34,619 nucleotides of DNA from Neisseria sp. (lineage in GTDB: Bacteria; Pseudomonadota; Gammaproteobacteria; Burkholderiales; Neisseriaceae). The position numbers and the translations under genes are program-made. The stretch spans positions 1 through 34,619 of the forward strand of contig JAUNTY010000031.1 in NCBI GenBank assembly GCA_030538415.1, given 5' to 3'. Shown here piece after piece: positions 18,413 to 26,762 of this stretch. Position 1 is the stretch's first letter. The number at the start of each line of letters is the position of its first letter. The notes under the pieces were generated by a model. That model did no database searches. It saw only the letters and a program-made list of their open reading frames with translations, and had not been told where the DNA came from.

Positions 18413-19752
18413 GCCGCCGCCACAACGCCAGCCTGCGCCGCCGCCTGTTTACTTATCTCAGCGGCGGCCTGCTCGGCTTATGGCTGGCCACCGCCATCGG
18501 CAGCGCGGCGATTGCCCTGCACGAAGTCAACGAAATGGCCGACACTCAAATGGCGCAGCTTGCCCGCTCGATGATGTCGGTTTCTATCGGCTTCGACAAA
18601 CAACACGAAACCCCGCTCGCCCTGCCGCCCGCTCTCGAGCATGAAGACGACAGCAACAACGGCTTCACCATCTGGAATGCCGAAGGCATCCGGCTCGCCG
18701 CCGACCGCTACGGCCACGAAATCCCTTTTCAGACGGCCTCCGGCATTCATAACAACCGCCCCTTCTGGCAAGGCGGCGCGTGGCGTTACCTCTATCTCCA
18801 CGACGAAACCAGCGGCTACACCGTCGCCGTGTCGCAGCGGCTGAAAGAGCGCCTCTCCACCCTCACCAACGCCTTGTGGGTGCAGTTTGCCCTGTCGCTA
18901 TTGATGCTGCCCTTATTGATGTGGCTGACCGCATACGGCATCCGCCGCGGCCTGCAACCGCTCGCCGATCTCGGTCGAGAGTTGCAAGGGCGCGATGCCC
19001 AAAGCCTGCAAGCCGTGTCGGAAAACGTGCCGCGCGAAACCCTGCCGATGGTGCAATCGCTCAACGGCCTCTTGGGGCGCGTATCTGCCGCCATCAGCCG
19101 CGAGCAGCGCTTTACCGCCGATGCCGCCCACGAATTGCGCAGCCCGCTGGCCGCCATCAAAGTGCAGGCCGAAGTGTTGGCGATGAGCCGCGACGAAACC
19201 GAACAGCAACATCACCTCGCCAACATCCGCCAAAGCCTCGAGCGCGCCGGCCGCCTCACTGAGCAGCTGCTCACCCTCGCCCGCCTCGACCCGATGCAGG
19301 CGCTGGCCGACGCCGAAACCATCGACTGGCAGCAAACCGCCCATCAGGTGCTGCAAAGCGTCAACCTGCAAGCGCGCGAAAAACACATCCGCCTCCAACT
19401 CGACCACCCCGACGGCTTGAGCGATATTTTCCCCCGCGAAGGCAACCCCGTGCTGCTGCAACTGATGCTGCGCAACCTGCTCGACAACGCCATCCGCTAC
19501 AGCCCCGAAAACAGCCGCGTTACCCTCAGCCTCGCTTCAGACGGCATCAGCGTTTGCGACCAAGGCCCCGGCATCGCCGCCGAACACCTGCCGCGCATCC
19601 GCGAACGCTTCTACCGCCCCGCCGGACAAACCCAACAAGGCAGCGGCCTCGGCCTCTCCATCGTCGAACGCACCGCCACCCTGCACGGCTTGATGCTGGA
19701 GATTGAAAACCGAAGCGGAGGCGGTTTGTGTGTGACGCTGACGCGTTTGTAA
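18409..19752 (+). CDS. qseC: Sensor histidine kinase, QseC/PmrB type
   Basis: Partner kinase of the preceding regulator, 447 aa. TM1 is at about 18-36, the periplasmic sensor at about 38-152, TM2 at about 156-176, then HAMP. The dimerisation box [17 protein letters not shown] carries phospho-acceptor His241. The ATPase domain has the N box [13 protein letters not shown] (Asn360), DQGPGI (384-389) and GSGLGL (411-416), all intact. The sensor includes an acidic EHEDD stretch (77-81); whether this binds metal as in PmrB is unknown. A DUS inside the sensor encodes PFQTAS. The signal is not known; QseC and PmrB relatives sense iron, cationic peptides or catecholamines. Confidence 0.88.
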   Translation: MSRRHNASLRRRLFTYLSGGLLGLWLATAIGSAAIALHEVNEMADTQMAQLARSMMSVSIGFDKQHETPLALPPALEHEDDSNNGFTIWNAEGIRLAADRYGHEIPFQTASGIHNNRPFWQGGAWRYLYLHDETSGYTVAVSQRLKERLSTLTNALWVQFALSLLMLPLLMWLTAYGIRRGLQPLADLGRELQGRDAQSLQAVSENVPRETLPMVQSLNGLLGRVSAAISREQRFTADAAHELRSPLAAIKVQAEVLAMSRDETEQQHHLANIRQSLERAGRLTEQLLTLARLDPMQALADAETIDWQQTAHQVLQSVNLQAREKHIRLQLDHPDGLSDIFPREGNPVLLQLMLRNLLDNAIRYSPENSRVTLSLASDGISVCDQGPGIAAEHLPRIRERFYRPAGQTQQGSGLGLSIVERTATLHGLMLEIENRSGGGLCVTLTRL

Positions 19753-19791
19753 AAAACCGAGGCCGTCTGAAGCGGCAGCACGGCAATACGC

Positions 19792-19812
19792 GTAGCGTGG
19801 GCTCCGCCCACG
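19792..19812. repeat. Single GTGGGC palindrome repeat
   Basis: One copy of TAGCGTGGGCTCCGCCCACG, the repeat found as an inverted pair at 13774-13890. A DUS lies just upstream at about 19760-19771. Confidence 0.7.
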
Positions 19813-19884
19813 TTTTACCGCAACCCGCCGCACAATACCGCCCGGGCAATGCCGTTTGATTTAATACATCAGAAAAAAACAACA

Positions 19885-19926
19885 ACTTGAGGCCGTCTGA
19901 AAACCATGTTTCAGACGGCCTCAAGT
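19885..19926. terminator. Bidirectional inverted-DUS terminator
   Basis: ACTTGAGGCCGTCTGAAA pairs perfectly with TTTCAGACGGCCTCAAGT around a 5-nt loop. It lies between convergent qseC and the namA-like gene, abutting the stop of the latter. Confidence 0.85.
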
Positions 19927-19928
19927 CA

Positions 19929-20993
19929 TCAGGCAAAGCCGCGCAAATATTGGCGCGGCACAAACTGCACCGCTTCGGCATCGCTCACGGGCTGGCGGTA
20001 TTGCGCATTCAGCAGCCAGTTCGGATCGCGCAGCAGGCCGCGGCCTACGGCCACCAGATCGGCGGATTCGTCGCCAATCACAAAATCGGCCAGCGCGGCA
20101 TCGTCAAGCATGCCCACGGCAATCACCGGCTTGCCGGTGGCCTGTTTTACCGCGCGCGCCATGTGCACCTGATAACCCGCCTTGAAAACCGGCATGTGTT
20201 CGGGGTGCAAATCGCCGTCGCCGCCGCCGCTCACATGCAACACATCCGCGCCTGCGGCGGCATAGCGTTTGGCCACCTCGCAGCCGTAGGTCAAATCGTA
20301 GCCGTGTTCGCCGTATTCCTGCGCGGAGAGGCGCACAAACAGCGGCATTTCCGGCGGCATCACTGCGCGGGCGGCGGCAATCACCTGTTCGCCGAACAAG
20401 GTTTTGTTTTGGCCGTATTCGTCATCGCGCAGATTGGTTTTCGGCGCGTGGAATTCGTGAATCAGATAGCCGTGTGCGCCGTGGATTTCAATCGCATCAA
20501 AGCCTGCTTCCAGCGCGCGCTTCACCGCATTTTGGTAATCCTGCACCAAGCCGCGCACTTCTTCGGTGCTGGGGGCATACGGGGTTTGGTAGCTGTAACC
20601 GCTGGTGCCGTCGGCGCCTTCGTAGCGCAAGGCCGAAGGCGCGATAACTTGATCCGCCCCCAACGCCTTGCGGCCTGCATGGGCAATCTGGATGGCGATT
20701 TTGGCGCCTTGCTGATGCACCGAATCGACAATGCGCTTGAAGGCATCGCGCTGGGTGTCGTTCCACAAACCCAGACACATCGGCGTGATGCGGCCGTTGG
20801 CCGCGATATTGGTCATCTCCACGATAACCAGCCCCACGCCGCCGATGGCGCGGGCGGTGTAGTGGGCGAAATGCCAATCGTTGGGCACGCCGTCGGTGGC
20901 ACTGTAAGTACACATCGGCGGCATCACCAGGCGGTTTTTCAATTCAAGGTTTTTGATGCTGAAAGGGGTCAGCAAATGGCGGAATTTAGCCAT
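19929..20993 (-). CDS. namA: NADH:flavin oxidoreductase, old-yellow-enzyme family (NamA/YqjM-like)
   Basis: FMN-dependent ene-reductase of 354 aa that reduces activated C=C bonds with NAD(P)H. TIM-barrel features are clear: VMPPMCTYSA near the start with Cys28 and Tyr30 matching the Cys/Tyr pair of YqjM-type enzymes, AHAGRKA (105-111), and the substrate-binding pair His171/His174 in IEIHGAHGYLIHEF. The C-terminal phosphate-binding segment VGRGLLRDPNW is present. AAAGGA lies 9 nt before the ATG. The broken lysR gene upstream and divergent may once have regulated it; this is inferred from position only. Confidence 0.9.
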   Translation of the reverse strand: MAKFRHLLTPFSIKNLELKNRLVMPPMCTYSATDGVPNDWHFAHYTARAIGGVGLVIVEMTNIAANGRITPMCLGLWNDTQRDAFKRIVDSVHQQGAKIAIQIAHAGRKALGADQVIAPSALRYEGADGTSGYSYQTPYAPSTEEVRGLVQDYQNAVKRALEAGFDAIEIHGAHGYLIHEFHAPKTNLRDDEYGQNKTLFGEQVIAAARAVMPPEMPLFVRLSAQEYGEHGYDLTYGCEVAKRYAAAGADVLHVSGGGDGDLHPEHMPVFKAGYQVHMARAVKQATGKPVIAVGMLDDAALADFVIGDESADLVAVGRGLLRDPNWLLNAQYRQPVSDAEAVQFVPRQYLRGFA

Positions 20994-21063
20994 AACGGGG
21001 TTTCCTTTATCAAGATGTTTCAGACGGCCTGAGGGGTTGCTTTGGCCAATGGCTGCAAAATAA

Positions 21064-21166
21064 TATGGTCGAAGAGATGAGTTTCTGCTACGGCGTTGGC
21101 TCGCCTTGTCGTACTATAGTCGTTCCGTTAGATTGATACAGCATTGCTGCGCCTTGCCGTACTATA
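21064..21166. repeat. Two half-size Correia-like elements joined head to tail
   Basis: The first (21064-21118) runs TATGGTCGAAGAGATGAG... to GTACTATA. The second (21115-21166) runs TATAGTCGTTCCGTTAG... to GTACTATA. Each is half of a full element, ending at the centre of the core, and they share a TATA. They replace the 5' half of the lysR gene. Confidence 0.65.
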
Positions 21167-21802
21167 TCAGCTTTATGTCGGCGCACGGGCAGGATGTGCA
21201 GGCCATGCTGGATAAGGGCGAATGTGATGTGGCCATGCTCGGTGAGCAGAGTGTGCCGCCGCGCATGCACGCCAGGCGGCTTTACCGGCAGAATTACGTT
21301 TGCGCCGTGCGCCCGAATCACCCGGTGCTGCAGCAGGCGTGGAATCTGGATGCGTTTTGCGCGCTGGATTTCGTGCTGCTGTCGTTCAAGGGCGGCGGTT
21401 TTACCGGTACCACCGATGAGACGCTGGCCAAGCTCGGGCGCAGCCGCCGCGTGGTGATGTCGCTCACCGATGCCTTGCTATAGTCGTTTCAATTTAGTTT
21501 GATACAGCGTTGCTGCGCCTAGCCGTACTATCTGTACTGTCTGCGGCTTGCTGCCTTGTCTCAATCTAAATTGAAACGACTATATAATGCCGGAAATTCT
21601 GCGGCAGAGCGATTTGGCCACGGTATTGCCCGACCACTTTCTCCACGAAAAAGACCATCTGCACCTGCTCACGCCGCCGCTGCAAATAGAAGGTTACGAC
21701 AAAATGATGGCCTGGCACGAGCGCAGCCACCACGACCCGGCGCAGCAATGGTTGCGGCAGCTTTTGTATCAGGCTGCCGATGCAGGCCGCCGTGTTGCCT
21801 GA
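21167..21802 (+). pseudogene. LysR-type regulator, truncated and interrupted
   Basis: Only the ligand-binding half remains. Segment 1 (to 21483) encodes ISFMSAHGQDVQAMLDKG... to SLTDALL and stops at the TAG at the edge of a Correia-like element. Segment 2 (21587-21802) continues MPEILRQSDLATVLPDHFL to WHERSHHDPAQQWLRQLL, the typical LysR C-terminus. Deleting 21479-21584 rejoins TDALL to MPEIL in frame. The helix-turn-helix part, about 140 residues, is missing; its place is taken by repeats ending at 21166. It cannot be functional. Confidence 0.85.
21479..21584. repeat. 106-bp Correia-like element inside lysR
   Basis: Ends are TATAGTCGTTTCAATTTAG and its inverted copy. The core contains GTACTATCTGTACTGTCTGC. 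Inserted at a TA, and its own TATAG creates the stop codon. Confidence 0.8.
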
Positions 21803-21920
21803 TGCCCGATTGCGCGGATTATTGAATCCTGCTCACAAGCTTATGCAGTTTCAAGCGCTTAATCCGCCACCGCCAAGCCGTTACAATGGGCGCATCACTT
21901 CACCGCTTTGCGAGCACACC

Positions 21921-22748
21921 ATGCACAAAACCGCCGCCCTCGCCCTCCTGCTGTGCAGCGCCTGCAGCGCCGAGCCTGCCGCCGTAGCCGAACACACAGC
22001 TCCGCCGTTTCAGACGGCCTCTGCGTCCGCAGCCACCGCGTTCACCAACACCATCGGCATGACATTTGTCGAAATCCCCGCCGGACAATTTATGATGGGC
22101 TCGGTCGAAGCCGATGCCGATGCACGCGAACAACCGGCGTATCCCGAAACCATCGCCCGGCCGTTTTACATCGGCCGCCACGAAGTCACCCAGGCCGACT
22201 GGCAGGCGGTGATGGGCGAAAATCCTTATGTGCGCGACCGCTCCAATCCGTATTACAACTTGCCCGGCATGGCGGCGCGGATTACCAAACCCGACCACCC
22301 CGCCACCGTGTCGTGGCACGACGCGCAGGAATTTATCGCCCGATTAAACGCACAAGACACGCAATACCGCTACCGCCTGCCCACCGAAGCCGAATGGGAA
22401 TATGTGGCGCGCGCAGGCACAAGCAGCCGCTATTTCTTCGGCGATGCCCGCGCAGATTTGGGCAAATACGCTTGGTATGGCGAAAACTTCAGCAGCGGCG
22501 GCACCCATCCCGTCGGTCAAAAACTGCCCAATCCGTGGGGCGTGTATGACATTTACGGCAATGCGTGGGAATGGGTGCAGGATGCCTACCGCCCCGATTA
22601 CCGTACCGCGCCGACTACCGACAAAACCGTGCGCGGCGGCAGCTGGCACAGCACCGCAGGCGGCTGGCACAGCGCCTGGCGCAAGCCTTATCCGGCAGAT
22701 TACCGTGGGATAAGTATCGGCTTTCGCTTAGTTTTAGAAACAAAATAA
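21921..22748 (+). CDS. FGE/SUMF1-fold protein, putative lipoprotein
   Basis: Protein of 275 aa from ATG 21921, chosen because it begins with a secretion signal (MHKTAALALLLCSACSAEPA) with cysteines at 12 and 15; LCSAC is a weak lipobox. The domain (about 45-272) is the formylglycine-generating-enzyme fold: GMTFVEIPAGQFMMGS, FYIGRHEVTQADWQAVMG, YRLPTEAEWEYVARAG, NAWEWVQD and VRGGSWHS. The two catalytic cysteines of true FGE, downstream of GGSW, are absent (Ser/Trp/Ala there), so sulfatase activation is unlikely. Family members have varied, often unknown roles. A DUS encodes PFQTAS in the linker. It ends 11 nt before the dehydrogenase gene, so the two are probably co-transcribed. Confidence 0.85.
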   Translation: MHKTAALALLLCSACSAEPAAVAEHTAPPFQTASASAATAFTNTIGMTFVEIPAGQFMMGSVEADADAREQPAYPETIARPFYIGRHEVTQADWQAVMGENPYVRDRSNPYYNLPGMAARITKPDHPATVSWHDAQEFIARLNAQDTQYRYRLPTEAEWEYVARAGTSSRYFFGDARADLGKYAWYGENFSSGGTHPVGQKLPNPWGVYDIYGNAWEWVQDAYRPDYRTAPTTDKTVRGGSWHSTAGGWHSAWRKPYPADYRGISIGFRLVLETK

Positions 22749-22759
22749 GGAGTAACAAT

Positions 22760-23581
22760 ATGAAAAAACAGATTAATGTAGTCATCGGCACAGGCTCGAT
22801 TGCGATTGCCATCGCCCGCCGCGTCAGCGTGGGCAAACCCATTTTATTGGCGGATATCCGTTTGGAAAACGCCGAAGCCGCCGCCAAAACCTTGCGTGAA
22901 GCGGGCTTTGAATGTCACACCGCCCAAGTGGACGTGGCAGACCGCACTTCGGTGCAGGCACTGGCAGACCAAGCCGCCGCTCTGGGCGAAGTGTACCGCC
23001 TGATTAACACCGCCGGGCGTTCGCCGTCGCAAGCCAGCCCGCAAGCCATTTTGCAGGCGGATTTATACGGCACGGCATTGGTGTTGGAAATTTTCGGCAA
23101 CATCATCGCCGAAGACGGCTCTGCCCTGATGACCGGCTCGCAGTCTGCTTTCCGGCTGGAGCCGCTCACCGCTGAAGACATTCATGCCTTGGCAACAACG
23201 CCCACCGAAGCATTGCTGGATTTGCCGCTGGTCAAAGCCATTGACGACAGCCTGCGCGCCTATCAGATTTCCAAACGCGGCAACGCCCTGCGGGTGCAGG
23301 CAGAAGCCGTGCGCTGGGGCAAACGCGGCGCCAGGGTAAACTGCATCAGCCCGGGCATTATTTTCACCCCGCTGGCATTGGACGAATTAAACAGCGAAGA
23401 GCGCGGCGGCTTTTACCGCGACATGCTCGCTTCCATCCCGGCCAAACGCGGCGGCACACCCGACGAAGTGGCAGACCTGGCCGCGCTGATGCTGAACGCG
23501 GGCTACATCACCGGCAGCGATTTCCTGATAGACGGCGGCGCGACGGCGCAGTTTTGGTATGGCGGTGCGGAAAAGCAATAA
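22760..23581 (+). CDS. Short-chain dehydrogenase/reductase
   Basis: NAD(P)-dependent oxidoreductase of 273 aa. The ATG at 22760 has a strong AAGGAG site 7 nt upstream; a longer frame from 22565 overlaps the preceding gene and is not used. The catalytic residues are Tyr168 and Lys172 (YQISK) with Ser in MTGSQSA (127/129). The cofactor loop GTGSIAIAIA (10-19) departs from the classical TGxxxGxG, with Ala in place of the second Gly pair. An NTAG motif (83-86) and the C-terminal GSDFLIDGGA are typical. Substrate unknown. It lies directly behind the FGE-fold gene. Confidence 0.88.
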   Translation: MKKQINVVIGTGSIAIAIARRVSVGKPILLADIRLENAEAAAKTLREAGFECHTAQVDVADRTSVQALADQAAALGEVYRLINTAGRSPSQASPQAILQADLYGTALVLEIFGNIIAEDGSALMTGSQSAFRLEPLTAEDIHALATTPTEALLDLPLVKAIDDSLRAYQISKRGNALRVQAEAVRWGKRGARVNCISPGIIFTPLALDELNSEERGGFYRDMLASIPAKRGGTPDEVADLAALMLNAGYITGSDFLIDGGATAQFWYGGAEKQ

Positions 23582-23635
23582 TCTTTCCGAACCAGACCGC
23601 CCCATCCGTCGGCGGGTGCGGCTTTGGTTCCGTCT

Positions 23636-23766
23636 TATAGTAGAAAAACTTAATTTTTAATATAGTCGTTTCAATTTAGATTGAGACAAGACAGCAAGCC
23701 GCAGACAGTACAGGTAGTAAGACAAGGCGAGCCAACGCCGTAACAGAACTCATTTCTTCGACTATA
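23636..23766. repeat. Correia-like element with mismatched ends, plus a fragment
   Basis: 23661-23766 is 106 bp with a left end TATAGTCGTTTCAATTTAG and a right end of a different type (CATTTCTTCGACTATA). 23636-23660 is a fragment beginning TATAGTAGAAAAACTTAA, an end type seen complete at 32734. Confidence 0.75.
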
Positions 23767-23824
23767 AATCTACTGTCTCCAACTCACAGCCTTGGGTTGT
23801 TCCTTATTTTAAATGACGATAAAA

Positions 23825-23852
23825 AGGCCGTCTGAACGCTTTCAGACGGCCT
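23825..23852 (-). terminator. Inverted-DUS terminator after proS
   Basis: AGGCCGTCTGAA and TTCAGACGGCCT around a 4-nt loop with A-rich left flank (U-run on the minus strand), 18 nt past the proS stop. Confidence 0.85.
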
Positions 23853-23869
23853 GTATCTTTGCCCGGATA

Positions 23870-25585
23870 TCAGCCCTGCAACACCGCCAACACCTTAGCC
23901 GCCACTTCGCCCACGGCCACGGTTTCGTTTTCCGCGGCGGTGCGGGCGCGGTATTCGACGTTGCCTTCTTTCAGGGCGCGGTCGCCGATGACGATGCGGT
24001 GCGGAATGCCGAGCAACTCGGAGTCGTTGAGCAACACGCCCGCGCGTTCGTCGCGGTCGTCGAGCAGCACGTCTGCGCCTGCGGCCAGAAGTTCGGCGTA
24101 GAGTTGGTCGGCGGCTTCGCGCACGCTGTCGGATTTCTTGTAGTTCATCGGCACAATCACCACCGCGAAAGGTGCCATCGCGGGTGTCCAGATGATGCCG
24201 TTTTCGTCGTTGTTCTGCTCGATGGCGGCGGCAACGATGCGGGTGATGCCGATGCCGTAGCAGCCCATTTCCATGATTTGCGCTTTGCCGTTGTTGTCGA
24301 GGAAACTGGCGTTCATGGCTTCGGAATATTTCGTGCGCAATTGGAACACATGGCCGACTTCGATGCCGCGTGCGAGTTTCAGACGGCCTTGTCCGTCGGG
24401 GCTGGCATCGCCTTCGACGACGTTGCGCAAATCGACGAATTCCGGCTCGGCGGCATCGCGGCCGAAGTTGAAACCGGTGTAATGGTAGTCGTCTTCGTTC
24501 GCGCCGATCACCCAATCCGCGCCTTTTTCGGTGGCGAAATCGGCATACACTTTGCCTGTGAATCCGACGGGGCCCAGCGAGCCGCCGTTGGCACCGAATT
24601 GGGCACGGATTAGTGCGGGATCGGCCATCGTGAGCGGCGATTTCACGCCCGCCAGTTTCTCTGCCTTGATGTCGTTAAACTCATGATCGCCGCGCAACAG
24701 CAGCAACACGATTTCGCCCTCTTCCCCGCCTTCGACGACGATGGATTTCAGCGTTTGCTCAATCGGCAGATTCAAAAACTCCACCAAGGCGGCGATGGTT
24801 TTGACGTTGGGCGTGTGAACTTTGTTCAATTCCGCAGTTGCAGCGGCGCGCTCGCCCGCCAGCGGCAAAGTAGCGGCCAATTCGACGTTGGCGGCAAAAT
24901 CGGAGCTGTCGCTGTACGCAATCACGTCTTCGCCGCTGTCGGCCAATACTTGGAATTCGTGCGAGCCGGTGCCGCCGATGCTGCCGGTGTCGGCGGCCAC
25001 GGGGCGGTAATTCAGGCCGAGGCGGTCGAAGATACGGCAATAAGCGTCATACATCGGCTGATAGCCGTCGCGCACCAAGGATTCGTAATCGGCGTGAAAA
25101 GAATAAGCATCTTTCATCACAAATTCGCGCGCGCGCATCACGCCGAAACGCGGGCGCACTTCGTCGCGGAATTTGGTTTGAATGTGGTAGAAATTTTTCG
25201 GCAGTTGTTTGTAGCTGGTGATTTCCTTGCGCACGATGTCGGTAATCACTTCTTCGCAAGTCGGCCCCATGCAGAAATCGCGGTTGTGGCGGTCGCTGAT
25301 ACGCAGCAATTCCTTGCCGTAAAATTCCCAGCGGCCGCTTTCCTGCCACAATTCGGCGGGCTGCACCACCGGCATCAGCAATTCGACCGAACCCGCGCGG
25401 TTCATCTCTTCGCGCACGATGTTTTCCACTTTGCGCAACACCCGCAAGCCCATCGGCATCCAGGTATAAAGACCGGAGGCGATGCCTTTAATCAGGCCGG
25501 CACGTATCATCAGCTGGTGGCTGGGCAGCGTGGCTTCGGCGGGGGCTTCTTTAAGGGTGGAAATAAAGAATTGGCTGGCTTTCAT
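23870..25585 (-). CDS. proS: Prolyl-tRNA synthetase (bacterial type with editing domain)
   Basis: Charges tRNA-Pro. The protein has 571 aa from MKASQFFIS; an ATG at 25690 would add 35 unrelated residues. The class II core has motif 2 near 140-157 ([17 protein letters not shown]) and motif 3 near 440-452 ([14 protein letters not shown]). Between them lies the insertion (about 220-390) that hydrolyses mischarged Ala-tRNA-Pro in bacterial ProS. The C-terminal anticodon-binding domain (about 470-571) has [10 protein letters not shown] and [22 protein letters not shown] inside the gene encodes part of GQGRLKLA. No strong ribosome-binding site is seen. Confidence 0.97.
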   Translation of the reverse strand: MKASQFFISTLKEAPAEATLPSHQLMIRAGLIKGIASGLYTWMPMGLRVLRKVENIVREEMNRAGSVELLMPVVQPAELWQESGRWEFYGKELLRISDRHNRDFCMGPTCEEVITDIVRKEITSYKQLPKNFYHIQTKFRDEVRPRFGVMRAREFVMKDAYSFHADYESLVRDGYQPMYDAYCRIFDRLGLNYRPVAADTGSIGGTGSHEFQVLADSGEDVIAYSDSSDFAANVELAATLPLAGERAAATAELNKVHTPNVKTIAALVEFLNLPIEQTLKSIVVEGGEEGEIVLLLLRGDHEFNDIKAEKLAGVKSPLTMADPALIRAQFGANGGSLGPVGFTGKVYADFATEKGADWVIGANEDDYHYTGFNFGRDAAEPEFVDLRNVVEGDASPDGQGRLKLARGIEVGHVFQLRTKYSEAMNASFLDNNGKAQIMEMGCYGIGITRIVAAAIEQNNDENGIIWTPAMAPFAVVIVPMNYKKSDSVREAADQLYAELLAAGADVLLDDRDERAGVLLNDSELLGIPHRIVIGDRALKEGNVEYRARTAAENETVAVGEVAAKVLAVLQG

Positions 25586-25850
25586 GATATGTAAATTCTG
25601 GTGTGTAAAATGATGCGTGATTGTACCGCGAAACGGCTGAAGCAGCACATTTTTATCCGCCCGTCCAGCGTATTCCGGCATTTCATACACAGTTTTCAGA
25701 CGGCCTTGTTTTTACTAAGCTTTTTCTTAATTGCTCGGGCGAAAGTGATAGCTTATATTTAAATACTTGATTTTTATATATTTTATTTTGCTTTATTTTT
25801 GAGCAGCGGCCATGGAGCGTTTGCAGCATAACGCTTTTTTCAAATTACTC
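25586..25850. other. AT-rich divergent region upstream of proS
   Basis: No gene. It holds a reverse DUS (about 25694-25705) and a strongly AT-rich block (about 25740-25800). Promoters could not be assigned with confidence. Confidence 0.4.
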
Positions 25851-25855
25851 ATGGT

Positions 25856-25890
25856 TTATACACAAAGTTATCCACAGTTTATGTGTATGA
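25856..25890. promoter_or_regulatory. Cluster of DnaA boxes
   Basis: TTATACACA (25856-25864) and TTATCCACA (25868-25876) both match the DnaA consensus TTATNCACA. TGTGTATGA (25882-25890) is an inverted copy with one mismatch. They are spaced 12 and 14 bp apart next to the AT-rich block. Confidence 0.55.
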
Positions 25891-26029
25891 ATTGTGACGC
25901 TGCCGCACAGGCCGTCTGAAAATGTCATCAACGTAAGCGCATATTAACCTGCCCTTGTATTATCGACGCTTTAGGATTAGGCTCTCCGATTGAACAACAC
26001 ACACACCGAAATCAAATAAGGAACCCTTC

Positions 26030-26686
26030 ATGAGCCACAAAACCCAGGCCGAGATTTTCGCCCACAACCGCGAATGGGCGGAAACCAAATTGCAGGAAGA
26101 CCCGCATTTTTTCGAGCACTTATCCGCCGCACAAACGCCGGGCTACCTCTACATCGGCTGCTCCGACAGCCGCGTGACCGCCGAAGAAATGATGGGCATG
26201 CAGCCCGGCGAAGTATTTGTGCACCGCAATATCGCCAATATGGTCAATTCGATTGATTTAAATACCGCTTCGGTGGTCAATTACGCCGTACAGCATCTGA
26301 AAGTAAAGCATATTGTTGTCTGCGGGCATTACGAATGCGGCGGCGTGCTGGCGGCCATGCAGGCGCGCGATCTCGGCATTCTCAACCCGTGGTTGCGCAC
26401 CATCCGCGATGTGTACCGTCTGCACCGCGAAGAATTGGATGCGATTGACAACAAAAAAGCCCGCTACGACCGCCTCGTTGAACTCAACGTGCAGGAACAA
26501 TGCATCAACCTGATTAAAATCGCCTGCATCCAGAAGCGTTATCTGAAAGAGCAATACCCCACCGTGCACGGCTGGGTATTCGATATCCGCACAGGCCGTC
26601 TGAAAGATTTACAGATTGATTTCAAAGGTATTTTGAAAGACATTCAACGGATTTACGATTTGACCGACAGCGAATGGTCGATGTAA
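26030..26686 (+). CDS. can: Beta-carbonic anhydrase
   Basis: Zinc enzyme interconverting CO2 and bicarbonate, supplying bicarbonate for carboxylations. The protein has 218 aa. The zinc ligands Cys44, Asp46, His100 and Cys103 lie in CSDSRV and GHYECGG, and Arg48 of the Asp-Arg dyad is present. AAGGAA precedes the start. A DUS near the 3' end encodes TGRLKD. The gene is monocistronic, with a shared terminator toward the ABC-F gene. Confidence 0.96.
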   Translation: MSHKTQAEIFAHNREWAETKLQEDPHFFEHLSAAQTPGYLYIGCSDSRVTAEEMMGMQPGEVFVHRNIANMVNSIDLNTASVVNYAVQHLKVKHIVVCGHYECGGVLAAMQARDLGILNPWLRTIRDVYRLHREELDAIDNKKARYDRLVELNVQEQCINLIKIACIQKRYLKEQYPTVHGWVFDIRTGRLKDLQIDFKGILKDIQRIYDLTDSEWSM

Positions 26687-26706
26687 AGATTTAAATCAGC
26701 ATACAA

Positions 26707-26745
26707 AAAGGCCGTCTGAAACCAATTTTGTTTCAGACGGCCTTT
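26707..26745. terminator. Bidirectional inverted-DUS terminator
   Basis: AAAGGCCGTCTGAAAC pairs perfectly with GTTTCAGACGGCCTTT around a 7-nt loop, between convergent can and the ABC-F gene. Confidence 0.88.
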
Positions 26746-26762
26746 ATCATCAAGCAGCGATT

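Noticed and set aside
25740-25890. Chromosomal replication origin
   Set aside because: Only two consensus DnaA boxes, no dnaA/dnaN or other usual origin neighbours; kept only as a DnaA-box cluster.
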